Shown: positions 46,001 to 58,005 of the stretch, piece after piece | How positions within the stretch are numbered: position 1 is the stretch's first letter | Layout: every line of letters starts with the position of its first letter | Source of the DNA: Pocillopora verrucosa | Lineage: Eukaryota > Cnidaria > Anthozoa > Scleractinia > Pocilloporidae | Assembly (NCBI RefSeq): GCF_036669915.1 | Contig: NC_089321.1 | Span: 11,957,914 to 12,021,913, forward strand | Length of the DNA: 64,000 bases | Direction: 5' to 3' | Program-made: the position numbers and the translations under genes | The notes under the pieces: generated by a model | What the model was told of the DNA's origin: nothing | The model's database searches: none | The model's input: only the letters and a program-made list of their open reading frames with translations

Positions 46001-49000
46001 GGAGGGAAAGAGTGAATGAAAGGGAAAGAAAAGGTAAGAGATAAAAAGCAGACCCACCAATGAAAAAAAAAGGAAAAAAGATGCAAAGTCAGAAAATTAA
46101 AAAGGAAGAGAGCAAGAGCTACTCAAGAGGTGTAAGGGTTAAGAAAAAAAGAGAAACAAAGTTTTCCAACTTATTATAGAGCAAACTATTTCATTTCACA
46201 AACTCTCTTTAATAAGTTACATGAACACTGTACCTCCAGTTGTTAGCACCACAGAGTCCAGCAAGTGACCATAGTAGGGGAACTTGAATTTTAATGGATA
46301 GGGCTACAAAAAATGAAAGATATTTCACAAGTTTAAAGCACTGATTATCAAAATAGTATGAGTGGTGATTGTGGTGCAATTCAGCCTGATAACTTTAAGC
46401 CTTCATGTAAATAAGCTGCCCTGAATGTTCAAGCAGTTACAAGATCTGATCATTAATTCTCCCCTCTAGCTACTACAAATCTCCTCATAGATTAGTTATG
46501 AGAATTTGGTGTTAGATCAAGATAACAAATTCAACCTGATAAGTCTGAGTATTCTCATTACCTGTTTGCTGGATAATGTATGGATATTGTCAGGGGAAGT
46601 TACATGTTAATCACTACTGGGAGTTAAAGAGTTAACCCTTTGACACCTATGAGCAACTGGCATCTACAAGTAAATTTTCCTTACAACATCACTCCTGAAT
46701 CTCACATTAAGGTCATGAGAATAGAGGAAATGATCACCAACTACATTTACAGTAGTTCTTGATTGATAAACAATTTCACCTCGTCAGCACCTTAGGAAAT
46801 GTACAGAGAGCAGTATAGGGAGAATATATATTTTGATGTTAGGTTGTAACAGGTAAACAAACTTCCACATGTACAAGTGGGGGGGACTGCACTTGTCTTA
46901 AATCGACCACTGACCCTAAGAGCAGCCATTCACTGCCATCTATTGTTAGTGCTGGTAACAATATTTAATGCATAAAAATAGAAATACCTTTCTTAACAGA
47001 TAGCTGTCCGATAGTTTATAATGTTCCTCATGGTCAGGATTACCTTGGACATCAACCCAGTAGTCTTTTCCACTATTAATAATTTGTGACACATAGTATT
47101 TATGGTGCACCTAAGAGAGAAAAAAAAGAAAGAAATACCCTTCTGTCATTGATAAATAACACTGTAGTATAATCAGATTCCAAAACAAAAAATAGTGATA
47201 TGATTGCTTTGAAATTTCATCATTATTCCAATTTTTTAATAACAATAGTATCACAAGGAACTGTATTTATCATGCTTTACAGAAATATACTGTACATGTA
47301 GAAGAGATTAACTTTTTGGGAAATTTCTAATTAAATTTTACTTCTTTAATTAGAAATGATTAAAGAATTTTTTACTTTCAAAATGGGGGGTCAACTTATA
47401 TTAATAATAATGAGTTTTGACTCATACACAAGTGAATATGGTACTTCAACTAAACAGCGATTTAGATATCTTGATCAATACAAGAGAATGGATTGCGACA
47501 ATACAGCATTACACATCGGAACCTTGATTTCTGTTCAAATAATTTATTCATCCATTCGAACAGTTAGGTAAACTGTTCAAATGCTTCAAGTACCATTCGT
47601 TAATCATTCTTCATGCGTACATTTTTGACATTCGAACGGTTTTCCATTATTGTCTGTTTTACCTTTCAGGGTCACATATTTTGAGTAAAAACGGCAATTT
47701 TTGCTTGATGTATATGTTGTGGTTCAATTTTACCCTTGGTTCAAATTTTCTTTTGTTTTGTTTTTGGGTATTGTAATGTATGATAATGAGTTTGATTATA
47801 ATATGATAAAATTAGACCACAACATTTACAACATGTAAATAATGTGGGTTGTACATTATAATATTTATGTGTTTTCAAAACAAGTCTCCATAAATAGAAA
47901 ATATTTGGCCACCACTGAGGGTTGTCAATATTGCATGAGATCTGTGAGAAAGATTTGAAAAGACCTTGATTCTTTAACTTTGAGGCACCTCTTTTCTACA
48001 TTCTAAAACCTTTTTTTTTTTTGAGGTTGAAGCACTGTTATTTTTATGTATTGATCTATTCCTTAACTTTCTAAACATTTCATCCAGATTTTTAAACCGT
48101 TTATCCAACTAGGGAAGGAGTACCAAACTAAAATGCACGATTTACTTTTTATTCTTTCCTCTAGCTGCTATATATTTCCTTTTAAATTAGTTACGAGAAT
48201 TTAATGTTAGATCAACAACACAACTTCAATGTGAGAAGTCTGGATATTCTTATTACCTGTTTGCTGGATAATATATACGGATATTACAGGGAGAAGTTAC
48301 GTGTTAATCTTTTTTGGGAGCCAAAGAGTTAAACTTTGTCAGCTTTTGTGTCAAAAATTTCCAAAACATTTTGCAGATAACAAACTTAAATTGCAATATT
48401 TAATGTTTGATCATGACGATATTTGTGACCCTTCTGCAAAAACAATATAACACGCTGACAAGAAAAGAAGGATGAAAAACAAATAGCTTCTTGACACAAC
48501 ACTTACCTCCACTTCTGAACAGTTTAAATTTTTTTCTGGCTGTTCACAATCCTTTGAGTCATTAGTAAGCACTCCTCCCAGATTTCTTCTGGACCGATGG
48601 TGATCATGGCGAATTAAATCAAGTGTATTGTCCGTTTCCAAGAGAGAACTTAGAAAATTGTGACGTGAGTCTTGATACTGAAGGGCTAAGAGGACAAGTC
48701 AAATAAAAGATAACAGAACATTTATTTTGAATTTCACGTCATCGCACGGGGTAATCAATCTTTCCTTTTTAAGATCGCGTGACATTTTGAAAGAACTTTC
48801 GCACGTAGGTACTTTGCACATCGATAGAAGAACTGAAAAAATTTCGCAGTCTTTTGACGCAAAAAAATATTCGTTGCCGTGTCAAACAAACAACAGCCGC
48901 TGCTCTTACGACAACAGATCTTAAAGAATGACAAAGCAAAACAAAGTTCATGCATACATAATTGCGCATAATATTTCACGAAAATTTAACTGCCGCAAAC

Positions 49001-49338
49001 TTCCTGAGTTACAGTGCAAACCTGAATTAACTAATGATTGGTGAAAACTCCTTTAACGAATAACGAAAAACAACGGGAATTATATTTCAAATAAATTTAA
49101 AACAATCTTACAGTAGATAGATCTCTGTAGCAAAAATTGCACGCAAATATTTAGGATGTTACGTGAGCAATCACAAGTTTTGACAACTACGAAATAACAT
49201 ATATTATAAGGCTTTTAGAAAAGTGTACGTACGGAATCTTTCCACCTAAAATCAATGTCTCTTGCACTAACCTTTACATTCGAGGTAAAAACATGAGAGT
49301 AAAACCCCAAAAATCAGCGTGAGCGCTGCACGATTCAT
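40064..49338 (-). CDS. PLXDC: Plexin-domain-containing receptor (PLXDC/TEM7 family)
   Basis: Type I membrane protein related to PLXDC1/PLXDC2 (tumour endothelial markers TEM7/TEM7R), cell-surface proteins known in vertebrates as PEDF receptors that bind matrix. Twelve exons on the minus strand: 49272-49338, 48507-48685, 46988-47110, 46234-46303, 45718-45840, 44957-45010, 44537-44601, 43826-44015, 43144-43231, 42831-42903, 41057-41245 and 40064-40159; 1317 nt, 438 aa. Order: signal peptide (first ~18 aa), acidic/basic linker, nidogen-like region (FKFPYYGH, QYLAPLMAYFNP, TVQWNQVHL), PSI cysteine domain (CSLCM, CQWCPELNRCSDG, NCP), membrane helix (AIVAICFVLVLIIGVAAW), and short tail with IE followed by SRRP, as in vertebrate homologues. 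It is shorter than human PLXDC1/2 (~500-530 aa). The donor of intron 5 is GC (G|GCAAGT). It is divergent from TATDN1. Confidence 0.9.
40387..40684. repeat. C-rich repeat with inverted ends GGGACTGGTCATTATTTATC
   Basis: Left end GGGACTGGTCATTATTTATC; right end is the imperfect complement (GCATAAATAACAACTGGTAC). The interior is rich in CCCC runs. Relatives lie at 55495 and 60279. Confidence 0.7.
41355..41565. repeat. Short TTAA/CCC repeat, diverged
   Basis: TAACCTTTTATAACTTAACA start with family interior; lies in a PLXDC intron just upstream of the Penelope fragment. Confidence 0.55.
41634..42505 (+). mobile_element. Penelope-like element fragment with GIY-YIG endonuclease
   Basis: Plus-strand reading at 41875-42118 (ending RIPCECGKV) and 42119-42316 (YIGETGRPMQDRIKEH, then YYYTRKVKEEI) matches the GIY-YIG endonuclease that ends Penelope-like reverse transcriptases. 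A 5-nt insertion near 42114 puts the two parts in different frames, so the copy is dead. Inverted flanks (GATTAGTTGTTTTTCAAC at about 41812 and its complement at about 42483) bound the coding part. It lies in the last-but-one intron of PLXDC. Confidence 0.75.
45379..45590. repeat. Short TTAA/CCC repeat, diverged
   Basis: TTAACCTTTTCACACCC start and GTACGGAGAAATTCTTTTG near the end; PLXDC intron 5. Confidence 0.6.
46437..46855. repeat. Two abutting short TTAA/CCC repeats
   Basis: First copy to about 46634 (GGGAGTTAAAGAGTTAA); second from 46632 (GTTAACCCTTTGACACC) to about 46855. They share the junction TTAA. PLXDC intron 3. Confidence 0.65.
48150..48333. repeat. Short TTAA/CCC repeat, 5' eroded
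   Basis: Interior TCCTCTAGCTGCTATATAT and end GGGAGCCAAAGAGTTAA; PLXDC intron 2. Confidence 0.6.
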
Positions 49339-50078
49339 AGCTGAGTGGTTATTTCTGGTAGATTCCCGATGGCGTCAACAAGCTGGTGTTGTGCGACTGA
49401 AAGAAACTGTTTAGAATATTTCAATATTCGAACAAAGCTCAGTATTTTTATGAAGTGCTTGCGTCAATTGATACCAAGATCTACCAAATACAGTAGCTAA
49501 CGGCGTACGTTGAAATTATTGTCGCAAAATATGCATCTCTAATACTAATTAGCAAACTATCCTCAATGTCTGTCAAAAATTTGTTTTCGAGTACTCGGAG
49601 TTCCCTTTCGTCTGATCGATAAGGACTTGACAAGGAAAAAGAGCAATAATAACCTTATCCTTTGAAAGAAAACAATAAGCTTGTCTACGCTGTTTACTTT
49701 AAGTTACAAACAAACAAAATATTTGGAAAATCAAACAAATCGTACTGAAACTAAGCTAAGAACATAAATTTAAGAAATGTTAGGTAACCAGGAACTTCCA
49801 TCTTGAGAACAAACACAGGTTTCTCTTGTATTGGCTTAGCGCGATATGTGCGTCAACTTAACCCTTTAAGAAAGGATTTGAGCACTCATGAATCGGAAGA
49901 AAAATCCTTAAGTTAAATTACCTTTAAGATCGAAGTTTGAATCTTGGTGATGGTTCAGTTCACTCTGTCACCTACTCGATGGAAATGAAATAAGAATTAT
50001 GCAATGTAAAGGTCAGCAGTAATACCAAGACAATGTTTTGTTATGTAACACAATTAGACTGTATCCATGATTCCCAAG
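49339..50078. promoter_or_regulatory. Divergent intergenic region PLXDC / TATDN1
   Basis: The 740 bp between the start codons of PLXDC (minus) and TATDN1 (plus). It lacks the dense short repeats found on both sides, which fits a functional promoter region. No TATA box was convincing. Confidence 0.35.
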
Positions 50079-53000
50079 ATGGCGGCTGCGTCGCTCCGGT
50101 TCATTGGTTTGTTGAGTTTACTTGAAAATTGTTTTTCTCTTCATACAGCATACTAGGTGATCTTCGATATAGAATGATGATTCAATATAATCATATGTTG
50201 TTTTTATTAACAATTCCCCCCAAAAGACATCGGAGTTAATTTAACAGGTAAGATTTGCCCCCTTCGCTGAGCTGATATTTTAAAGCCATGAATATCATTT
50301 AGTATTTGGATATTATCCGTCATGTTTAAAAAAAAGGCTGCTGTACGTGTTCAAGTTTTTTCAGGTTCATTTAAAGGGTTCCCGTCTTTCAACTTCACGT
50401 TCCTCTTCCACCTTCCCCTTCAGCTTGCAGGGAAGTTCGTTTCCTTTTCCTTGTTCCCAACCCCTGGGGGAGGGGGTGGGAGTGAGTGAAGTGTTGTAAT
50501 GGGGTTGGCATCATGTGGAATGTCACCCAAATGGAACAGGAGATCTGAAAGTCACACAGAAAGTTAAAGTTATAGATGATAATAGTAATAGTATTAATAA
50601 TATTCAAAATAGGTAATTGTAGTGTATTTTAACTCTTAAAATCCCAGAAGTGATTGAGAGGCAACTTCTCTCTATAATATCCATACACTATCTAGCAAAC
50701 AGTTAATGAGAATACTTAAACTTATCATGTAGAAGTTGTTTTTCTTAATCTAACACCAAATTCTCCAAACCAATTTAGAAGGAAATGTGTTGGAACTAGA
50801 GGGGAGAATTAACAATCTGATCTTGAAAGTTAAAGGGTTAAGGTACCAAATTCAGATCATTAGAAATGAGGTACCCCTATATTTTATGGTTGTGCACACA
50901 AGGTGTCTGTTCTAGGGGATTGGGAAGGAACAATGGGGAACAAAACTTGTTCGGAGGAGAAATATCTTTCAATGGAAATTGTTTCTTTGAGTAGTTTAAC
51001 TTGTTTCTTATAATTTAAATTAATAATCCATCTCTGTGATTTTAACCCTTTCACTCCCTGAAGTGATAAACATGTAACTTCTCCCTCTACTTACTCATAC
51101 ACTATCCATAAAACAAGTAATAAGAATTCTCAATCTTAATGGGTAGAAATTGTTATCTTGATCTAGTACCAAATTCCCCTAAAAAATTTTCAAGCAAATG
51201 TGTAGCTGCTCGAGAGGAGAATTAACAATCAGATCTTGGGAAGAGTGAGAGAGGAGGAGTATAATATTTTCTAAGTATGTACCTTACAATTTTTCTAGAT
51301 CTAATGTTTAAAGGAATTTATCATGGAAAGCAAGCTCATGTAGGCAAGTCTAAGAGAATTTTTTTGATGTCTGTTAATTATTGGTGAATCTGTTAATATA
51401 CATCATTTGTTACAACATTCTTTGTGAGGAGGCTTTTACAGAAAATTGTAGGAGGTGATATGATAGATTCAAGATGCATGTTTAGTATTTTGGAGAGAGT
51501 TTTTACTCATGCATCAACCCCTCAACCCAAAGAAGTGATTTGAGTTGATTTTTTTCTCACAATTTCAATACATTTTCAGGCAAACTTGCGACACTAAATT
51601 TTCTCATTGCAATTTAAGGAAATGCGTGGCTCAGTTTTGAGAATTTAAAACTGATCTTAGGATTTAGTAAAAAGGAAAGGTCTTTGATACAGATTACTGT
51701 TAGATTACCACCCCACTGATGTCCACGCTTTTTTCGCAGATGATTTTACAGAGGTACTTAAGAGGGCATCTGATACTGGTGTGCAAAAGGTAAGAAATAT
51801 GTTACAAATTAAATAATTATATCCAAGACAGTGAAACATTCAGCTCTCAAGGGCATATATTCTGAAAATTAAGTCCGGCCAAAAATATCTCAAAAAATAA
51901 AAAAAATAAAATTTTATTTAAGAATTAGCTTTGTCTACTTTCTGTTTCAGATGATAATTACAGCAGGAAATTTATCTGAGAGTCACAATGCACTGGAGCT
52001 TGCACAAACAAAGGGTAATAATCAAAGCTACAATTCTGCACTTTTGTAACTATTTTTCCAATAATCCTTTACACCCCAGTATCAGTAACCAAATTCTCCA
52101 AACTCTTTTTTATGCATTTTCTTTGGCAATGACAAGGAGAATTTGTTTAACGATCAAAGCTTCTCAGGTCAGTGATCATTTCCCATATTCTTTTGTCGAT
52201 CACTTTCAGGGTTTGTCCCTCAAACCCCAGAAGTGATTAACTTTTAATTTAATTTTGTAGAAAAGGTTGTGGTTATTCATCCTGGTGAATAACAATAAAA
52301 GCTAAGTTTTTTGTTTGTCTCATGATGTAGTCACGTGTGATGTAGATCGCCATGTTCCAACTGCATACTGTTGGTCTTCTTCAGGCGATGAGGTTGACTG
52401 GTCATGCGTGATCTTATAAAGCATGATGCTCTGCTGTGATTAGTTGTTTTTCAACAGCTCTGATTGGTGCATTTTGCAATGTATTATGTTATTAACAGTT
52501 TATGACAACAAGACCTTGGGAGTTAAAGAGTTAAAAGGTTAAACCTCCTTAGATGAACACAAAACAGGAATGGGTTTTTGTGGATAAGGAAGATTTTCAT
52601 TAAATCTAGGTTTCATACATTGAACAGTTATTTTCATTTGATTTCTTGCCATTTTCTGTAGAATTTTTCCACTCTACAGTTGGGTGTCACCCAACTCGAT
52701 GCAGTGAATTTGATCAGGATGGCCAAGACCCTACTGACTACCTGCAGCAGTTGATTGCAGTAGCACAGGAAAATAAAGGAAAAGTTGTTGCTGTTGGGGA
52801 ATGTGGCCTGGGCAAGTATATTTCTTGTTACGTGTAGCTAAACACTCTGTTATATGTTCAGTTCAACGTAAATGCGGGGAGTTGTGCTGAGAGAGGTTTG
52901 GAAATAGAAGTTGTTAGTGGTCACCCTTAGAGACCAACATATAGGCAGAACATCACCTGATGAGAAACTGATAGGTCTAAAGACAGTCAAAGTCAAACAG

Positions 53001-54609
53001 ACAGACAGATGAAGGGCTAACCCTTAAAAATGTCTTTTTTAGAACCCTTTATGGTTATGAACTTGAGTTATAAAACCAAATTAGCTTCAGATAGTGACGG
53101 AAAGACGAGCAGACATTCAAAGACAGAAGCAGTTGGGCAAATTGGCAGTGAGACATTTTGAAAAATGAATACAAACTGACCAAAGTAGACACACGATCCA
53201 AGAGACCAACAGATGGCAGGTGCTGAAGGACAGTCAAAGATTCAGAGAGCCATAGAATGGTTCACACAACTCAGCTTAAGGGGTGATAATTGATTTGAAA
53301 CTTCTGTAGGAAGATTCCCTTAAGCAGAAGTGTCTTAATGGAAGCTAACCAGTTTCAGAAAGATGTAAAAAGTGAGTTTGTTTGGGACTTCAAAAAAAGG
53401 GATTTCTTCAAGGCCATGAGGTTTAGGACTTTCTGGTTACTTTTAACCTTAAGGTTAACCCTTTAACCCCTGACGAGCATATCATTTCTCCTTACAATAT
53501 CACCCCTTAGTCACACATCATGGTCGCGAGAATAAAGAAAATGATCACCACCAAAAGAAGCTCTTGATTGTTAGACAAATTCTCCTTGTCAGCACCTTAG
53601 GAAATGTATAGAGAACAGTATGGAGAATATGCACTTTGATGGTAGGCTGTATAGGGTTAAAGCAGTCAACCAAAGAATGTCAGTATTTAGGAGATTCATA
53701 ATGTGCCAGTTCAACTCGTCTTAGAATGTTTAAATAACAAAGAGCAACTTTTGTTGATTTTCCAGATTATGACAGGATCCATTTTTGTCCAAAAGAAGTT
53801 CAGTTAAAGTAAGTAAAGTAATGATGTAAAATTTGGTGCGGATATTAGATATGAAGGAGTCTGTAATATGTGATTGCATTTAAATGCGCTCTTTGGTTGC
53901 TTTAGAAAACTCACACCATATTCCCAACCAATCAATCAGATTGAGAGCTTAAGTCAACTACGACTTGTGCACGCGCTATTTCCCGCGCTTATGCGGTTTG
54001 CTTAATTTTACCTTGAGTTCTCATCGAATCCTTGTGATGTTTTCCTATGTTCTGATTGGCCATTCGGATCTGAGCAGTTTTCAATTGAGTGTCAAAAGTG
54101 TTAAATCAGCTCTGTGACTGGTCCAGAAAACTCGAGCAAGTCTCTAAGCCAATCAGGTGCATAACAAACAGCAATGACGAGTTGGTTGGCGCGTTCCGTC
54201 CGCCTAATGATGTATTGTAACTTCACCAAGAAACAGTGTTTTAATGTATGAAAACACCGCTCATGTTAGATTTTGGTTATTCTTTACAGATATTTTGAGA
54301 AACAGTTTCACTTAGCGGAAGAAACCAAACTACCTATGTTTCTACATTCAAGAAGTGCACATCAAGATTTCATTGGTAGGCAGATCAGTTTTTGTCTTGT
54401 GCGTGTGGAAAGGTCACTTTCTCACAAACAGGGTAATTTAGTATTTTTTAACTGAGTTGATAACGTAAATTGGCCACCGTAAAGAGTTTAAAAGCTGACG
54501 TTTCGAGCAATTGAGAAGGGCTAACGCCGGAAACGTCAGCTTTGAAACTCTTTACGGTGGCCAATTCACATTATCAACTCAGTTGATAGTACTTTATTAC
54601 CTTGTTATA

Positions 54610-54647
<38 letters not shown>

Positions 54648-57600
54648 CTTGAGCATGTCGATAAATTTCTTTGAGACTCGAAGCTGTAGCCTTCGACCTG
54701 TCAGTCTATAATGAAGTATCTCTTTAGCTGCCACCTTGCTTTTTCCGAGTCAACTACATTGAAATGTTGGGATCAATGTCCATCATTAAATTTAAAATTT
54801 TAAACCAGGAAATTATTAACATAGAACGTATTGGAATCTTTTTGACGTAGAAACAATGAAACGCAATTTTTATGTTTTTTTTCTTTGCAAGATTTTTCCA
54901 ATCTTTTCTGGTCTAAAATACCTCGAAGATTTTTGTTTTCCTTCGCCTTTTCCATTGGCTGGGACAGAACGTCTTTCCCAGATAACGTGCTGGAAGAGTA
55001 CAATAATATACAGTGGAGTTTTGTCGCTTACAAAATCAGCACGCGTCAACGAAACCACTGGTAAAACTTTTGATAATCATTTGTTTAACAGTGTTCTACA
55101 ACATTTCTTGCAGAAATCATCAGACGAAATAGAGATAGATTTGTGGGTGGTGTGGTGAGTCCCAGTGATCAGATTCTTAAATCAATTCTATCTTTAAAGT
55201 ACGAGTTGATTTTGCCAGCAAAACGGGCGTGGAGTCATTTAGTTTTCTGAAAATTTCAATTTATATCTCCAAAATCTCCGTTAATTCGTTCTTTAGTGGA
55301 AGGCGTAGCCGTGTGGTTATGTTAATGGTGATTGCGCTTACATCACAAATTCACTGTTTCTGTTTATTGACTGACATTTTTTCTATTTTTGGAATCCACT
55401 TCTAAACTTGTGGACCTAGCTGTACGTACGAACGAGGTGACCTGGGGTCTTGATCGAAAGGTCTGGGTCAAGACGTTATGGTCACTTTACTCCTAGGGAC
55501 CGGTCATTAAGTTGATTTTCTATAGACCCCCTTTTATCCTCTAGCGACGACTGATCCTACACCGTACCGCTGAAAACCATGTGATACCCCTCAAAATCCT
55601 CCACCCACCCCAAGTGATAAATAATTATCACGCCACTCGTCCCCAAGGAGTGTAACTGGTTATCAGTGAATTGTCAGGGAAGCTTGGTGAAAAAATAGGA
55701 TTGTGGTGGGGGTGGGGGGGGGGGGGAAGGGAGGAAGAGGGGGGATACCTGCTTTGAGATAGCATCCCACCCCTCGGTAGAAACCGGAATAAGTACGAGC
55801 TTGTTAGTGTCCTATATTGCAAACTTCTGTTAACCCCTTAACCCTTTCACTCCCAAGATCTAATTAGTAATTCTCCTTACTATCTGCCATACAATTCTTA
55901 TGATGTTAGTTCAGAGAATTTGGTATTGGATCAACTAATAATCCCATAATTGATATTCTTCTCTATTCTCATCACCTGCCTGCTTGATATTGTATTGATA
56001 TTGTTAGGAGAAATTCTGCCTTGGTCACTTGTGGGAGTGAAAGGGTTAACTCCCAGAAATGATTAATTTTTAACTTCTCCCCATAATATCCGTGCATTAT
56101 CCAGAAAGTAGGTAATGAGAACATTCAAAATTTTCAGGTAAAGTTACCATGATTTAACACCAAATTCTCGTAACTTATTTACAAAGAAATGTGTGGTAGG
56201 TGGTGGGGAGAATTATCAAGTAGATCGTGGGAGATAAGGCGTTAATGGTTGTAGAATTCGTTGTGAGTTGTTTGTCTTAGTCGTCATGGAATACGCTCAA
56301 CTTGAACAGTTTTACAGCCAAAATTTCATTTATACTTTCGTAGAACGAACCATTGAGACGTATGTTCAATTTTTTTTCAGGCTCACTGCTTCACTGGAAC
56401 CAAGGAAGAAGCATCTGATTATCTGGACCAGGGATTATATATCGGTATCACGGGTTGGTACGTTCTCCCGGCAGAATTGTCGGTAACATTTTAAATATGG
56501 GGAATTTTAAGAGTTAGATTTACGTTTGGGTGATTATTTCTTAAGCTTTTGTATTGAAATCATCGCCAGGGGGTTGAGGTCCAACACCCTATGTTCCTCA
56601 GCAAGAGCGAAGGTGCCCTAATCCTTTGTTTTGAAATGACTATTGTCTTTTTCTTTCTGTAGCTCGTTAAAGACAGACGAAAATATCGAAGTCATGAAGT
56701 CAATTCCTTCAGAAAGATTACTTCTTGAAACAGGTTAGAACAAGATTTACTGATCAATGTCAGGATCTGAGCAACTACGCATCTACCCCTCCCCTAAACC
56801 ATCAATAGTCAACCGATAACAAGTTAGGACTAATGTTGGGTTAGGGGAGGGGAAGGTGCATAGTAGCCCAGATACCGACATTGATCCCAATTTTAAAACA
56901 AATGCCTCAGTAGAGGTTTTCTACCAAGGGAGGTTACAGATACAAATGGTAATAGGGCACTTCTTACGATTCGGTTCCAAGGCCCTTTAAACAAAGGAGT
57001 CCCATGAGAAGAGGTATTTTGTCAGAAACGGTTAATTTCCTTCCGTGAATGCGTTCCATAATTGACCGTCAATAACACTTCCCTCTTCTACACTGTTTAG
57101 ATGCGCCTTGGTGTGATATCCGTCCCACACATGCTGGCTTTAAACACGTTAAAACAAAGTTTGAGAGCAGGAAAAAGGAGAAATGGCAGGCAGGACAGTG
57201 CGTGAAAGGTCGTAATGAGCCTGCGAACATTGTGTAAGTATCCCATCGGGCACCTTAAGCCAACAATACAAATACACCACAGGAGCATGCGCAAGTGAAT
57301 CAAAAGAGCCGGCCGCGCGCTAATTTCCCGCGTAAAACTTTCAAAGGAAACTGGGGAAAAATGTCACGTGAAATATGCAAAAAGATTGAAACGTAACAAT
57401 CTGGAAAAGGAAATCGAGGTAGGGCAAAGAAAAACTCGAGGCTATTCAAACACAACGCTTATTTAAACATGGGCATCCTGCTAATTTGACATTTCGTTTT
57501 GAGCTTTATCAAAAACTTCTACGAAATTTTCCCATTTGCCTCTACAATCAAGAAGCGTTCTTTTCCCAAATTCTCTTTCATTTTGATTTAAAATGTCGTC

Positions 57601-57752
57601 GTCGTGTTCTTGCTTTAACCCTAAGCTGTTTTCTCCTTGTCTCTGCTTTTTTTAGACAAGTGTTAGAGGTTGTGGCGGGATGCCGAGGTGAAGATGTTCA
57701 GTCACTCGCTGAAACCGTCTACGAGAATACAATGAATTTGTTTTTTAGATAG
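50079..57752 (+). CDS. TATDN1: TatD-family metal-dependent deoxyribonuclease
   Basis: Orthologue of TATDN1, a TIM-barrel metal-dependent DNase of the TatD family. Thirteen exons: 50079-50106, 50227-50247, 51299-51343, 51740-51789, 51951-52014, 52662-52811, 53766-53808, 54290-54375, 55114-55154, 56381-56457, 56663-56733, 57101-57233 and 57656-57752; 906 nt, 301 aa (human 297). All phases agree. Family signatures in order: [32 protein letters not shown] (metal-binding Glu), [45 protein letters not shown] (metal-binding Asp), RNEPANIV. The site that is HSF in human reads HCF. Three introns (after exons 3, 6 and probably no other) need GC donors: 51344 and 52812 both read GCAAGT. The start ATG at 50079 lies 741 bp from the PLXDC start. 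Confidence 0.93.
50629..50841. repeat. Short TTAA/CCC repeat
   Basis: AACTCTTAAAATCCCAGAAG to GAAAGTTAAAGGGTTAA; TATDN1 intron 2. Confidence 0.7.
51042..51252. repeat. Short TTAA/CCC repeat
   Basis: TTAACCCTTTCACTCCCTGA start; right end eroded; TATDN1 intron 2. Confidence 0.65.
51515..51672. repeat. Short TTAA/CCC repeat, very degenerate
   Basis: CAACCCCTCAACCCAAAGAA then a family-like interior; old copy. Confidence 0.4.
52066..52215. repeat. Short TTAA/CCC repeat, truncated
   Basis: ATCCTTTACACCCCAGTATC with GGAGAATTTGTTTAACGA inside. Confidence 0.5.
52260..52480. mobile_element. Penelope-type terminal repeat remnant
   Basis: About 220 bp nearly identical to the upstream flank of the element at 41634 (GGTTGTGGTTATTCATC through TTGTTTTTCAACAGCTCTGA), without coding sequence. 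It is inserted inside a short TTAA/CCC repeat in TATDN1 intron 5: the repeat start lies at about 52220 and its end (GGGAGTTAAAGAGTTAA) at about 52520. Confidence 0.7.
53456..53660. repeat. Short TTAA/CCC repeat
   Basis: TTAACCCTTTAACCCCTGAC to GCTGTATAGGGTTAA; TATDN1 intron 6. Confidence 0.7.
54441..54655. mobile_element. Palindromic short element (relative of 15213-15444)
   Basis: An inverted repeat in a TATDN1 intron. The arms read AACTGAGTTGATAACGTAAA and the complement, with TTTACGGTGGCC and AAACGTCAGC inside. It ends in CACAGTTTCTTTAGAAACC, which is also the outer part of the element at 15213. Confidence 0.65.
55495..55640. repeat. C-rich repeat, same family as 40387, decayed
   Basis: GGGACCGGTCATTAAGTTGA left end and GATAAATAATTATCACG right end. 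Confidence 0.5.
55700..55745. repeat. Long G run (possible G-quadruplex)
   Basis: GGTGGGGGTGG followed by about 14 consecutive G and AAGGGAGGAAGAGGGGGG; TATDN1 intron 9. A similar T9-G14 run lies at 63026-63055. Confidence 0.7.
55838..56049. repeat. Short TTAA/CCC repeat, best-preserved termini
   Basis: TTAACCCTTTCACTCCCA and TGGGAGTGAAAGGGTTAA are perfect 18-bp inverted termini including TTAA on both sides. Confidence 0.85.
56045..56243. repeat. Short TTAA/CCC repeat abutting the previous one
   Basis: TTAACTCCCAGAAATGATT to GGGAGATAAGGCGTTAA; shares the TTAA with its neighbour. Confidence 0.65.
56757..56892. repeat. Foldback repeat, same family as 34848
   Basis: ATCTACCCCTCCCCTAAACC and GGGTTAGGGGAGGGGAAGGT arms, outer ends CAATGTC and GACATTG. 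Confidence 0.75.
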
Positions 57753-57924
57753 CAGGACCTTTGTTATTTTCGTGGCCTGAAGAAAATATCAAGAGAGCAG
57801 AGAACTTAACATTCACGTTCAAGCTTTCCTATTTGTACTCCAGCCTTTGCATTTGTAAGGGTACCACAACTTTGAAGAGGAGTTCCAACGGTCATACAGA
57901 CGAAAAAATGCAGAAACAGTTTGA

Positions 57925-58005
57925 CAGACAGACAGACCAACCGACCGACAGGCTGTCAGACGGATATACAGGCAGATGGACACACAGGCAGACAGACAGG
58001 CTGAC
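57925..58005. repeat. Degenerate (GACA)n microsatellite
   Basis: GACAGACAGACC, CCGACCGACAGG and CAGGCAGACAGACAGG repeats about 170 bp after the TATDN1 stop codon. Confidence 0.85.

Noticed and set aside
51299..51339. GT donor after CAT for TATDN1 exon 3
   Set aside because: It would break the reading frame into exon 4 and remove a residue conserved in the family; the GC donor four bases on restores both.
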